Source of the DNA: Tolypothrix sp. NIES-4075
Lineage (GTDB): Bacteria > Cyanobacteriota > Cyanobacteriia > Cyanobacteriales > Nostocaceae
Direction of reading: 5' to 3'
Assembly (NCBI RefSeq): GCF_002218085.1
Contig: NZ_BDUC01000007.1
Coordinates: forward strand, 5,857-69,856
Length of the DNA: 64,000 nt
Below the pieces are notes generated by a model. That model saw nothing but the letters and a program-made list of their open reading frames with translations. It made no database searches and had not been told where the DNA came from. Shown in pieces: positions 8,786 to 17,829 of this stretch. Every line of letters begins with the position of its first letter. Position 1 is the first letter of the stretch. The position numbers were made by a program, and so were the translations under genes.

Positions 8786-10066
8786 TTACTTCATACAAGA
8801 AAGCGATCGCTCCCAACCGGCAAGAGGAGTGCGATCGCCTTCATGTAGTAAACCCCCCATATTGGGAGATAAAAACAATGATGACACAATGCCTGTAACT
8901 TGAGTTACTACAGCTTCAGCAGAAAGAGCAGGCGATCGCGTAAAGTAGATAGGTGCGTTGTAATTTTGTTTGCTAAACCTAACTTCTATTTCTGGTTCTT
9001 GAGTGTTTCCGCTCTGTCTAGCTAACTCTTTAGTACTTCGACCAACATTAGCGATCGCTGTAGTTACAGGTTCATCCCCAGTTTGCTGCCAAAGATATTG
9101 CGTCAGATCATAAGTAAAAGCACCTGCATAAAAGTTACTAAAAGATGCATCGGATGCAAGCTGTTCCCGTTTGGCAGCAGCGATGACAACTCCTTTCGCA
9201 ACACCTTTTCTACGAAGTTCGATAAACTTTTCTTTTGAAAGTCCCAGTCGTCCCAGCCATTGTTTTTGATACTCAAGTTCTTCATTACTGGGTTGGAGAA
9301 TTGAACCATCACCACGGGAACGTACTCGAAAATTTCCTCGTGTACCACCCCCAGAATGACAACTATCTAACACCACAGTAACATTATCTGTTTTCAACGC
9401 ATACATGAGTAAAAACAGCGTATGTCCCATAATATCTTGCACCGGACCGCCAGTAACAGGAAATCCTGGTGGTAACTCGCTATCTATGGGTATAAATGTA
9501 CTGTTAAGCCCATCTGGTGAATCGCGATCTGGGTCTACAACTTGGGAACCATGTCCGCTGAAGTGGAACACTACTACATCCCCAGGTTTGGCTTGTTTGA
9601 TTAAATGGTCTTCAAAAGCTGTGAGAATACCTTTACGGGTAGCTTGCTTGTCGGTCAAAGTGAGGATATCGTTATCTTTAAAGCCAAAGCGGTGAATTAA
9701 TAACTCTTTTTGTAATCTTACATCATTTACACAACCATACAAACGGGGCAAACCATTGGGATATTCATTGATTCCCACCAATAGCGCTAATTTGCAAGGA
9801 ACGGATAAATCATCTTTTGTTGATAAGCGCTTTGTTAATAAATCCACCAATGCACGGGTACGTCCTCGTTCGGAAATTACGAGCGCTGCTTCCGTTGGAT
9901 TCTGAGCGATGAGGTTTTTTTGTAATTGCTGGGAAGTTTGCGCTAATACTTTATTTGCCTTAAATAAATTTAAAGGCATTGAGATAGTAGCCATAATAAT
10001 AAAAGTCAAAGCAACCGTCGTAGAGACGTTACGATGGAACGTCTGGACATGGTGTAAAAGGTTCAT
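8786..10066 (-). CDS. Caspase-family (C14) peptidase, metacaspase-like
   Basis: 426 residues. An N-terminal hydrophobic segment (about 15-35) suggests export or membrane anchoring. The p20-like peptidase domain (about 90-330) has the catalytic dyad His172 in HFSGHGSQ and Cys236 in LDSCHSGG, and begins with KLALLVGINEYPNGLPRLYG. Such proteins cleave after basic residues in cyanobacteria. After VTQVTG (near residue 388) the expected C-terminal extension is replaced by about 35 residues that read through a HIP1-rich repeat (GDRTPLAGWERSLSCMK), so the C-terminus is probably truncated. It is followed upstream on the same strand by a TPR remnant and a DUF928 gene, a grouping often seen in Nostocales. 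Confidence 0.85.
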   Translation of the reverse strand: MNLLHHVQTFHRNVSTTVALTFIIMATISMPLNLFKANKVLAQTSQQLQKNLIAQNPTEAALVISERGRTRALVDLLTKRLSTKDDLSVPCKLALLVGINEYPNGLPRLYGCVNDVRLQKELLIHRFGFKDNDILTLTDKQATRKGILTAFEDHLIKQAKPGDVVVFHFSGHGSQVVDPDRDSPDGLNSTFIPIDSELPPGFPVTGGPVQDIMGHTLFLLMYALKTDNVTVVLDSCHSGGGTRGNFRVRSRGDGSILQPSNEELEYQKQWLGRLGLSKEKFIELRRKGVAKGVVIAAAKREQLASDASFSNFYAGAFTYDLTQYLWQQTGDEPVTTAIANVGRSTKELARQSGNTQEPEIEVRFSKQNYNAPIYFTRSPALSAEAVVTQVTGIVSSLFLSPNMGGLLHEGDRTPLAGWERSLSCMK

Positions 10067-10087
10067 TTTGCAATATTTGTGGTAGTT

Positions 10088-10231
10088 TATAGCGTTTCCT
10101 AAGCAACTGAGGTAGGCGATTACCTCACCCCGATAAAGCTGTGCTTTATCTCCCCTCTCCGCAAGTTCGGAGAGGGGTTAGGGGTGAGGTTTTAAATGTA
10201 TATTTCACTCTTATTGGGAAGTGCGATAGCT
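10088..10231. repeat. Probable MITE with internal hairpin
   Basis: Left end TATAGCGTTTCC and right end (reverse complement) TATCGCACTTCCC are similar but imperfect inverted ends. Between them lies a strong inverted repeat, CCTCACCCC to GGGGTGAGG, around CCCCTCTCCGCAAG / TTCGGAGAGGGG. The left end resembles the TATAGCGGTTC ends of the IS630-type repeats elsewhere in the window. Confidence 0.5.
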
Positions 10232-10249
10232 GTTTTCTGAAGAGTCACC

Positions 10250-10278
10250 AAACCCGACTTATCAAATAAATCGGGTTT
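10250..10278 (-). terminator. Hairpin, possible terminator of TPR remnant
   Basis: AAACCCGA and TCGGGTTT arms about 15 bp beyond the stop of the TPR fragment. The same CCCGACTT word recurs in the hairpin at 10516-10546 on the other side of the fragment. Confidence 0.55.
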
Positions 10279-10289
10279 CTAGCTATTGT

Positions 10290-10515
10290 TTAGCTCTCCT
10301 GTATCTTCTGAATAGCGGTATCTGCTTTTTGGGCTAAGTCCTGCTTTCCTTCTTTTTTAAACAGCGTGGATGCTTTGCGTAAATCAGCGATCGCACTCGG
10401 TTTATCTTTCAAAATATAGCTGCTCAAACCCCGTAAATAATAGGCATAAGCTATATCGGGAGTAATTTCTATAGCTTTGTCAAAATCTGTCTTCGCTGCT
10501 TGATGCTGTAAAGCA
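10290..10515 (-). pseudogene. TPR-repeat protein, C-terminal remnant
   Basis: Open frame without a start reading ALQHQAAKTDFDKAIEI, then AYAYYLRGLSSYILKDKPSA and IADLRKASTLFKKEGKQDLA to a TAA at 10292-10290. This is a TPR-like helix pair with the usual C-terminal helix. The upstream part is lost, cut at a hairpin repeat. Confidence 0.65.
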
Positions 10516-10546
10516 GAAACCCGACTTCTGTCAGAAGTCGGGTTTC
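10516..10546. repeat. Perfect hairpin repeat at truncation point
   Basis: 15-bp arms GAAACCCGACTTCTG and CAGAAGTCGGGTTTC with a one-base loop. It sits at the 5' break of the TPR fragment. Confidence 0.8.
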
Positions 10547-10576
10547 CCCAGCACCCAAAAGAAGCAGTATTAATAC

Positions 10577-11287
10577 TTAACGACTAAAAGAGTTACTGCC
10601 TACTATTTGTTGTTGATTACACAGCTTATCGGGAATATCTTTAAGAATCTGAGCCAATTCTCTAGAGGGGTTTTCTACAGAGTAAGCTTGCTGCAAGGCA
10701 TCTGACCACAACTGATTTTGGATGAAGTAATTGGCTTTGGCAAGAGCGATCGCTTCACTGTTAGCTTTTTTTTCTTTGATTAAATTATTCAAATCACTGG
10801 TAATGCGTTTACTTTGTTGTGCATCCATGACCTGAAACGGAACAAATTTACTAGGAGACTCACCAATAAATACCAGCCATTCGTAGGTTTGACCTGGTTG
10901 TAGCGCAGTGCCAGTATAATTTGCACTCTGCGCTCCAGCTACATTTTGACTCCATAAGTATTCATTACTACCTCTTGTCCGCACGGCTATTTTCTGCACC
11001 GCACCTTTCCAGATAAATATAGGGCGATCGCTCCAAACAATTCTGCGTTCACTTGGAGCATCTGGAGAAATCATGCAGATATCACCAGTAGGTAACAACG
11101 GGTCACGGGAACCACCTTTGCGCGGTTGTATAGGAGGTTTCTTGCTAAACAAAGCCTGAGAAATGTTTGTCCAAGAAAAGCCTTGCGGTGTTGGGGTTTT
11201 CTTAGCACTTTGAGCTTGATTCGCTAAAATAGGCAAAGCAGTTAATGTGCATGATAAGACTAAAGTAGGCAGTAAAAATCTATTCAT
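10577..11287 (-). CDS. DUF928 domain protein, secreted
   Basis: 236 residues with a signal peptide (MNRFLLPTLVLSCTLTALPI, cleavage near NQA). It continues with the DUF928 layout: GDICMISPD near 70, RRIVWSDRPIFIWKG near 80, the Ig-like YEWLVFIGES segment near 135, and a C-terminal helical NLWSDALQQAY-type region. The function is unknown; these proteins are periplasmic and cluster with CHASE2, TPR and caspase/CHAT genes in cyanobacteria, as here. The length is normal. Confidence 0.8.
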   Translation of the reverse strand: MNRFLLPTLVLSCTLTALPILANQAQSAKKTPTPQGFSWTNISQALFSKKPPIQPRKGGSRDPLLPTGDICMISPDAPSERRIVWSDRPIFIWKGAVQKIAVRTRGSNEYLWSQNVAGAQSANYTGTALQPGQTYEWLVFIGESPSKFVPFQVMDAQQSKRITSDLNNLIKEKKANSEAIALAKANYFIQNQLWSDALQQAYSVENPSRELAQILKDIPDKLCNQQQIVGSNSFSR

Positions 11288-11815
11288 TAACTTTTCTCCT
11301 CAATACAGATGGTAGAACATAAATCCACAAGGTTGCAGACGGTAAAAACCAAGGTAAAAGCACCGCAGTTGATGAAATATAAATCTGCAAACTAATCCTG
11401 ACTTTTCACGGGATGTGGAAAAGAAAGAGTGGTTCGCAAATAATATTAGCGAATCAGTCAGCTAATCTTTCTTATATTTGGAAGTTTCTTCAACCAAATC
11501 TTTTAAACCAAGCTTAAGAGTTTCAATGGAACGATCTAGTGCTTCAATTTTGGCTCGATTAAGAATTTGCCCAACGGCATCTAAGTAAGCTTTACTACCA
11601 GCTTTACCTAAATGCTTGTATTTAGAAAGTTTACCATTAGTCTTTGTGGGAAATATTGGCTCAGTTGCTTGTAGTTTATAGTACCAATATTTTTCCTTTC
11701 GTCCTGTGGCGAGATAACGGACAATCCAACATCCAGATGGAGCTATCTTACCGTTCGCAAGTATGGTTTGAATCTCTTGCTCAAGGCGCTCTTTCAAGGA
11801 AAAGACTTGATCTAT

Positions 11816-12877
11816 AGCGGTTCTCAGTTGGGTGCAATATAGTAACAGCAGTGGGTAAACCATCCAATAATGTCTTTTTTAGTTACTGCATTCAGAGCAT
11901 TTGTAATGGCCTCGTCTAACTGTTGATATGTTCTAGCAGCTTGCGATGCCTGCGGCGGGCTACGCCTACGCAAAAACTCTTTCACCTTCGACCAACAGTT
12001 TTCAATCGGTGAAAAATCAGGAGAATAAGGAGATAAGTACACCAGCCTTGCCCCAACGGCTTCAATGGCTTCCTTGATACCTGCGACTTTGTGAGAACTG
12101 AAATTATCCATGACAACAGTTGCGCCTGGCCAAAGATTCGGAACCAAAACCTGAGTGACATAAGTAACAAAAGCAGATGCATTAGTACCGCCAGTAAAAG
12201 TCATGGCAGCAATAATGCCTTCCGTTGACATCGCTCCAATCATCGTCACATTTTTTCCCCGACCGTCAGGACAATCACCATAAGCGCGACTACCTTGAGG
12301 CGAACGAGCGAAGCGTCTAGTCATCGCAATATTTACTCCCGCCTCATCGATAAATACGCGCGTCTGCTAAGTTTACTTCTCCGATGATTGTCCAATACTC
12401 TGCCCTCAGTTTTTGCACTCGTTCTGTATACTTTTCGCTTGCGTGTAATGTTTTTTTTTGCGTGTCAGCTTCAGCTTTTGGGTGATTCTGCCCATTGAGG
12501 AACGACTTATTTTGACTTGAGTCTGTTCTTCTAAGCGATCGCACAATTCCACCAAAGTAGCATCATTATTTGACTCTACTAATAACCCTACCAATGCCAG
12601 TTGCTCATTGTTGAGCTTTGGTATTTGACCTCCACCATGAGGCTTTGGCTCAATTGTCCCACTACTACGATATCGTCTGAGTAAACTTTGAACAAAACTC
12701 AAGCTGACACTAAATCTTTTTGCCAGTTGTCGTTGAGAGCCTTCTGTGTTGTTATGTGCATTAATCACTTTCTGGCGCAGATCACAGGAGTAAGGTTTCA
12801 TTCCACAGACACTTAGACATTAGACATTAATATACTCCATCATCCCATACTGTATTGTACTCAAGCAGGAACCGCTA
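11816..12877 (-). mobile_element. IS630-family insertion sequence (about 1.06 kb)
   Basis: Inverted ends TAGCGGTTCTCAGTTGGGTG (left) and TAGCGGTTCCTGCTTGAGTA (right, reverse complement), each flanked by TA, the usual IS630/Tc1 target duplication. It contains a transposase in three frames and interrupts a small conserved gene. Confidence 0.8.
11824..12801 (-). pseudogene. IS630 transposase, broken
   Basis: The first frame (12801 down to about 12460) has the helix-turn-helix part MKPYSCDLRQKVINAHNNTE and QRQLAKRFSVSLSFVQSLL. At an A9 run (12451-12459, complement) a -1 shift leads to KKTLHASEKYTERVQKLRAE, a common programmed frameshift in this family. A second break near 12350 is needed to reach VFIDEAGVN (first Asp); the rest reads on with VVMDNFSSHK (second Asp) and SPDFSPIENCWSKVKEF (Glu). 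The DDE triad is therefore present but the second shift is not at a slippery site, so this copy is probably dead. Confidence 0.8.
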
Positions 12878-12929
12878 TATATATGAAAGTAGAATCGGGT
12901 CTGTATCTGCTGCTAAAGTTTCAATCAGC

Positions 12930-13331
12930 ATGTGCGCTTCCAAATTTGCCTTTATTCCCGATTGGAAGTCGTGGCGATTTCAAACTTTCCCCAACATCGA
13001 CCAAAATCATCTCTTTCGCATTGACCGAATCGAGAGCGTTGGTCCAGCAACCGATGTTCATTGGGTGTCCTGCGATTTTCCAACATTGAAAGTACATTCT
13101 CAAATGAGCGGACAACTAGCTAACTATCAACCTCGACGCAAGGACGAGGTTGTGATTTATCGTGACCCGGAAGGACAATTTGTTGATATTGAAACAACAG
13201 TAGATTATTGGTTTTGGTTTCGACAACGAATGTTGCAATATGGGGCAAATGCTCAAGTTTTAACTCCAGATTTTTTAGCAAAAGAAATTCAAAATGAGTA
13301 TCAAAAGGCATATGAAAAATATTGCTCATAG
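12930..13331 (+). pseudogene. WYL-domain regulator, C-terminal remnant
   Basis: About 133 residues reading PDWKSWRFQTFPNIDQNHLF, KVHSQMSGQLANYQPRRKDE and YGANAQVLTPDFLAKEIQNE, which match the end of a WYL-type transcriptional regulator. The helix-turn-helix and most of the WYL core are missing. The first usable ATG (12930) overlaps the start codon of the interrupted gene on the opposite strand, so the truncation joined two unrelated genes head to head. Confidence 0.5.
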
Positions 13332-13436
13332 TCCAGTTCATTGTTAATATTTCGGACAGGTCTAATAGGGTCAATACCTAGCGATCTCCCAAATCGCCAA
13401 GATTGTACGGGTCCATAGACTGAAGAAAACTGTGAT

Positions 13437-13585
13437 AGGACTTACGCAAGCGTCACAATATAAGGTCAACTGGCACATATATTTTTATTTGAGGTTAATG
13501 CTTGTAAGTATTGATTTATAAACGTTAGAGCAAAAATAACTCAATGTGACAGTTTGAAGATAAATGTGCCAGTTGCGTAAGTCTT
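13437..13585. repeat. 149-bp MITE, copy 1
   Basis: Ends AGGACTTACGCAA and (reverse complement) AAGACTTACGCAACTGG, with internal words GTCAACTGGCACATATAT and AAATGTGCCAGTTGCGT. A second copy of equal length lies at 27120-27268. It has no coding capacity. 13332-13661 holds nothing else recognised. Confidence 0.8.
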
Positions 13586-13661
13586 GTGTGAATTTGGCAG
13601 AGATTGTATTGCATTCATATTTGTTTCACTACGTACAGTCTGTTGCTCTCTTGCTTAATAG

Positions 13662-14717
13662 CTAACGCACGGTTTCCCGCAAAGCCTCAGCATCAATGGG
13701 TTTGATCAGGTAAAGTAACAGTAGATTCCAAACAATTGCTGCAATCAAAGGTAGTTTGCGAATCAGCTTCACCAATTTCGTCCCAGAACTGCGCTCAATC
13801 TCTGCAATTTTCAAGTTGTAATCTGCACAGCGTTGCAAGCGGGGGAAAAACTTGGGATGTTCGGTATTCAACATCACCGGAAAAGCCCGTCCCGCAGTTT
13901 CATTGGTGTTACGCACAACTTGGAGATCAAATTCCCTGGCATCAAGTCCCAGTGATTTGTAGAACCCGGAACGTTCATGAACTGTTAAGGTGTGGGTAGC
14001 AAATACCGATAGCAAGAAAAAGCGACTCCACAGCCTAGCTTTCCAGGTATTCCAGAGTTGCGGTTGAGAACGCAATAATGCTTTGAATATATCCCCGTGG
14101 CGGTTTTCGTCCTGACACCAACTTTCAAATTTGCGAAAGATAGGATAAAACTCGTTTTCTGGGTGCTGCTGTAAATGGCGATAGATAATGATGTAACGCC
14201 AGTAGCCGATTTTTTCCGATAGGTAGACTGTATAAATCACCCACTCTATCGGAAAAAACGTATAAGTGCGGGTTTTAGTAATATCTCCTAAGTCGAGGGA
14301 AACTTTAAAGTCGCCCATTGCTTTGTTGAGAAATCCGGCGTGGCGGGCTTCATCACGCGCCATTAGTTGAAATATTTCCGCTAACAGTGGACTGCGATTT
14401 TTCAGTTTACGGGATAATTCCTTGAATAGCAAGAAGCCGGAAAACTCAGAAATGCAAGAACGTTCCAAATACTCTATAAACGCCTGCCTTGGTTCACCGT
14501 CAATGTGTTCCCAAGATTGTTCAAACGCTTCATCACGAACAAAATGGTGGCGGTTGTAGTCTGTTCGCATTTCTGTCAACATCGCCTGTAACTGAGTTTC
14601 CTGTGCAGATAAATCCAGGTTGGCAGCTGTTTCAAAATCTGTGGTGTAGAACCGAGGGGTAAGTACGGTTTCTTTGCTTGGTGCTTTAATTTCTGGCTTT
14701 GTTGGGGTATTAACCAT
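13662..14717 (-). CDS. acsF: Mg-protoporphyrin IX monomethyl ester oxidative cyclase
   Basis: 351-residue di-iron enzyme that forms the fifth ring of chlorophyll using oxygen. The ferritin-like di-iron ligands are visible: ERSCISEFSGFLLFKEL, MARDEARHAGFLNKAMGDF and WCQDENRHGDIFKALLRSQ. The C-terminus has a hydrophobic helix (LIAAIVWNLLLLYLI). Length is that of the family and the frame is intact. It neighbours remnants of hemF and hemN, both coproporphyrinogen III oxidases, so this may be the second (low-oxygen) acsF copy, which in other cyanobacteria sits with hemN and ho2. Which paralogue it is cannot be proved here. Confidence 0.93.
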   Translation of the reverse strand: MVNTPTKPEIKAPSKETVLTPRFYTTDFETAANLDLSAQETQLQAMLTEMRTDYNRHHFVRDEAFEQSWEHIDGEPRQAFIEYLERSCISEFSGFLLFKELSRKLKNRSPLLAEIFQLMARDEARHAGFLNKAMGDFKVSLDLGDITKTRTYTFFPIEWVIYTVYLSEKIGYWRYIIIYRHLQQHPENEFYPIFRKFESWCQDENRHGDIFKALLRSQPQLWNTWKARLWSRFFLLSVFATHTLTVHERSGFYKSLGLDAREFDLQVVRNTNETAGRAFPVMLNTEHPKFFPRLQRCADYNLKIAEIERSSGTKLVKLIRKLPLIAAIVWNLLLLYLIKPIDAEALRETVR

Positions 14718-14962
14718 GATAAAACTAGATAACTCAATAGTTATTAAGTTATAGTAATTATGACTTTTTGACTAGATCCCTTTACATTCCTTTAATAAAG
14801 CTGGAATGCTTCTCAACCTAAAACAGCGGACAGCAAAGGTATAAAGACTTTAAGGAATTAGGGGTAGATCGTTTATTAAGTTTTGAAACTCCGTTGATAT
14901 TCTTTATTAAATAACTATGTAGTGATTTAATGAAGCAATTGATCTGACTCAGAGTTTTTAGC

Positions 14963-15427
14963 ATGGGTTGTCACTCAGATAATTCTCTTCAAGAAGCTAT
15001 GGATAATACAGTTTTGCTAGCATCACCTGCCAATTCGGTCAATACACTGCCTGGGAATTCACGCCAGATGGTAAAGCAATTTATGCAGAATTTACAGGAT
15101 CAAATTTGTACTGCGCTAGAGCAACTCGACGGGAAAGCGCGTTTTCGGGAAGACCGTTGGGAGCGATCGCTCCGGTGGTGAAGGACGCACCCGTGTAATT
15201 CGGGAAGGGCGGGTGGTCGTTACGCAGAGTTTAATCTGGTGTACGACAGAGGAACAGTTTTCGGTCTGCAAACCGAGGGAAGGGCAGAATCTATTCTGAT
15301 GTCTCTACCACCTCTAGCACGCTGGGAATATTGCTACGAGCCAGAACCAGGCACACCCGAAGCACAACTTACTGAAATATTTCTCCAGCCTCACGATTGG
15401 ACGAATGAGACTTTTGTCCAAAAATAA
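14963..15427 (+). pseudogene. hemF: Oxygen-dependent coproporphyrinogen III oxidase, internal deletion
   Basis: The N-terminal part (MVKQFMQNLQDQICTALEQL, DGKARFREDRWER) is followed, after a frame change at a HIP1 site near 15170, by GGEGRTRVIREGRV. It then jumps directly to the C-terminal end GRYAEFNLVYDRGTVFGLQT, ESILMSLPPLARWEYCYEPE and EAQLTEIFLQPHDW. The whole is about 150 residues against roughly 340 in the family, so the middle of the enzyme, with the active site, is gone. A functional HemF must be encoded elsewhere. Confidence 0.85.
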
Positions 15428-15464
15428 GTAGAAGGCAGAAGGGAAAAGCCAGTTTCTTAGAATT

Positions 15465-15602
15465 ATGATCGAAGTCACGCCCGCCGGACGATTACTCATC
15501 CGTAACATCGCTGCTGTGTTTGATACCTATCGAGTGCGATCGCGCAATGGCTGGGTTTTCTCAAGCTATTTGAGCAATTTATTTGTAATTTTTTGTGGTT
15601 GA
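15465..15602 (+). pseudogene. hemN: Oxygen-independent coproporphyrinogen oxidase, C-terminal remnant
   Basis: MIEVTPAGRLLIRNIAAVFD matches the very end of HemN-type enzymes. After FDTYRV the frame runs into a HIP1 site and unrelated sequence. Only about 25 native codons remain. Its position beside acsF and the hemF remnant suggests the ruin of a low-oxygen tetrapyrrole gene cluster. Confidence 0.6.
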
Positions 15603-15717
15603 GGAAGTAACTGAGCAAGCGACCTACAAAGCATCACCCCAGGCATCAGAAACTGCAATAGATTTAGATAAACTATAACTATATAGTAATATAAGTTAAA
15701 TAATAAATTGAATTTTT

Positions 15718-16083
15718 ATGTCAAAGACCTTTTCTCCTAAGAACACTTCAGAAGTACTTGCTCCTGTTGCCGAGTATTTCAAGGTACTCTCTGAAACCAG
15801 TCGCTTACAGATTTTGAGTTGTCTGAGAACCGGGCCAATGAACGTCACCGAAATGGGTGAAGCTACGGGTTTAGGACAAGCGAATCTCTCAAAACATTTA
15901 AAAGTGTTGACTCAAGCGGGTTTGATATCTCGTCAGCAAAAGGGAGTTAGCGTCTACTATGCTATCAGTGACCCTGTAATTTTTGATTTATGCGAATTAG
16001 TTTGCGATCGCATTGGCAATCAAATACAAAAACGGGCTAAAGAATTTGAACAGATCAAAGGCTTAAGCACCCTCAAGAAATAA
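15718..16083 (+). CDS. ArsR-family winged-helix regulator
   Basis: 121 residues. The winged helix-turn-helix is clear: AEYFKVLSETSRLQILSCLR, then TEMGEATGLGQANLSKHLKV and LISRQQKGVSVYYAISDP. There is no CxC metal site in the recognition helix, so it may sense redox or another signal, not arsenic. Downstream on the other strand is a fragment of a thioredoxin-reductase-like flavoprotein. Cytosolic; it usually represses its own operon. Confidence 0.88.
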   Translation: MSKTFSPKNTSEVLAPVAEYFKVLSETSRLQILSCLRTGPMNVTEMGEATGLGQANLSKHLKVLTQAGLISRQQKGVSVYYAISDPVIFDLCELVCDRIGNQIQKRAKEFEQIKGLSTLKK

Positions 16084-16152
16084 CTGTCTCCTCACTCAAG
16101 CAAAAGAAAAGTTTTTTGATAGTTTTCCTACTCCCTACAAACTATTGACTTC

Positions 16153-16359
16153 CTAATGACGCGCACCATTTGCACGACGAATGTCTCGCCAAATTAGTGT
16201 AGCAGCTAAAGCACCATCCCCCGCAGTAATCACTACCTGATTCAACCCTACCTTCAAGTCACCAATGGCAAATACTCGCGGCTGAGAAGTCCGACACATC
16301 CGATCGGTAACTTCAGCTTCGGTCAAGAAGAAGAAACTTACAATATTGTTGCGGCTCAC
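16153..16359 (-). pseudogene. Thioredoxin-reductase-like FAD oxidoreductase, C-terminal remnant
   Basis: Reads LTEAEVTDRMCRTSQPRVFA, GDLKVGLNQVVITAGDGALA and ATLIWRDIRRANG, the final FAD-binding GD motif and C-terminal helix of TrxB-like NAD(P)/FAD proteins. The first 250 or so residues are missing; the upstream boundary is next to the CRISPR repeat. Confidence 0.7.
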
Positions 16360-16383
16360 GGTTACTTCGGCAGCAGCTTAGTG

Positions 16384-16494
16384 GTCTCCACTAACAATGT
16401 GGAGGCGAATTAATGGAAACTAGAGAAAACCAACGCCCAGCTTCTCTCGGTGCGATCGTCTCCACTAACAATGTGGAGGCGAATTAATGGAAAC
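16384..16494 (+). CRISPR. Two-repeat orphan CRISPR
   Basis: Two identical 37-bp repeats (16384-16420 and 16458-16494), beginning GTCTCCACTAACAATGTGG and ending GCGAATTAATGGAAAC, flank one 37-bp spacer (16421-16457). The repeat ends resemble known Nostocales CRISPR repeats (GTCTCCACT...GAATGGAAAC). No cas genes lie in the window, so it may be a detached or decayed array. Confidence 0.75.
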
Positions 16495-16663
16495 GCGAGC
16501 AAGAATGGAAACCAAACGGAAAGCGATCGCATATCTCCAACAACATTTTCGTCATTCGCACGAACAAACTCGACACACCCAGACATCGGACATATGATAG
16601 AAACATCAAATAGTAAACAGTAAAAAAATACTGCTTAAAAACTTCTCTCTTTAATAAACCCTG

Positions 16664-17829
16664 ATGTCTGCATCAAATATCTGCCACTTTCTGATTGGTG
16701 TTCCGGGTAGTGGGAAATCAACCTTCGCAACCGCACTCTGCAAACTCGGTAACTATGTCATCGTCTCCACCGACGAAATTCGCGCTGCACTTTATGGAGA
16801 CGCAGCAATTCAAGGCAATTGGAATGAAGTTGAAAACCAAGCACTCGAAAGTATTGAAAATGCGATCGCATCCGGTAAAAGTGTGATCTACGACGCAACC
16901 AACTTCAAACGCGCTTTCCGCATGGATTTTTTAATCAAGGTAGAAAAACAATTCAGAGGCAACTCTTAACAGGGAATAGGGAACTCTTAAACCCATGTTT
17001 AAAAACGATTTGCTTGAAATAATGATGCTGTTTTTTTCGTTGCACTCTCCCTCAAAAAACATCTTTTTTTTTGACGCTCGCTTTAAACTCAGCAACTAAA
17101 GTTTCTTATCTGTTTCCTGTTCCCTCTTCCCTTCTTTTAGTAAAAAGAGATTCTTTTGACTTTCCCGTTTGGATTGCGTGGTATCTAAAAACACCTATTG
17201 AAACCTGTATTGAGTGGAACCAAAAACGCGATCGCCAAAGACTTGCAGTGGCTGATTGAAAATGGTGTAATAAAATCAGATGCAAGACAACAGAAGCTAG
17301 AAGCAGAGATTCCCCTACTCTCCCCATTTTCCACTCATTCCTACTCGGATACCGAACCCTTCCAACGCTTGATCGGAACAATTCGCTTTATCCTTCACCA
17401 TCCTTTTTTAACCAACGTCAGTAAGGGAAGTTTACCAACTCTTTTGATCGCACTTCAACAAGCGGGAGTTATTTCTGGTAACTCCTTAGATAATCTCCGT
17501 AAAGATATTGAAAAAATTCTTAGACCATATAAAATATTACCGGAATTTCCTATGCGAAACGGTTACTTTGCTGGCACCGGAATTCTCTCCCAACAAGAAT
17601 TAATCAAGGTTTTTGAGATTCTCCAGTCGCAAGCGCGATCGCTTGATGACCCATTGGCATTAGAACTCTACGAGACATTCAAGCAACGAATGTTACAAAC
17701 AAAACTCATTAATGCTGGTGAAAATATTTATCCTGTGAGGTCAATTGCCAATAGCTCAATAGTTGACTACAGATATTTACATAGTACCGCTTTAGCGAAT
17801 AATTTATCAAAATTAGAACAGGCGATCGC
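16664..17829 (+). pseudogene. AAA/P-loop kinase with WYL-regulator C-terminus, deleted and interrupted
   Basis: The N-terminal kinase starts MSASNICHFLIGVPGSGKST (Walker A) and runs to MDFLIKVEKQ, where a 192-bp repeat is inserted (16952-17143). It resumes as WIAWYLKTPIETCIEWNQKR. At a HIP1 site (17228-17235) the frame changes and the text jumps to AKDLQWLIENGVI, then TEPFQRLIGTIRFILHHPFL, EFPMRNGYFAGTGILSQQEL and NLSKLEQAI. From memory, cyanobacterial proteins of this type are one long kinase-plus-WYL chain; a large middle piece is missing at the HIP1 site. At a second HIP1 site (17822-17829) the gene is cut and fused to the next. Confidence 0.7.
16952..17143 (+). repeat. About 195-bp interspersed repeat, copy B
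   Basis: Inverted near-identical copy of 7403-7601, inserted inside the kinase part of the composite pseudogene. It brings a stop codon (kinase frame ends at 16969). Confidence 0.9.

Larger units (their letters stand above)
11462..12931 (-). pseudogene. Conserved small gene interrupted by IS630
   Basis: The 5' exon-like part lies right of the IS (ATG at 12931, MLIETLAADTDPILLSY, with GGAAG upstream) and the 3' part left of it (IDQVFSLKERLEQEIQTILA, then GCWIVRYLATGRKEKYWYYK and SKYKHLGKAGSKAYLDAVGQ to the stop at 11462). Together they give about 140 residues of a widespread but unnamed cyanobacterial family with a C-terminal coiled segment; I do not know its function. The IS sits after codon 17, so the native protein cannot be made. 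A chance frame reads from the IS end into the 3' part. Confidence 0.65.
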
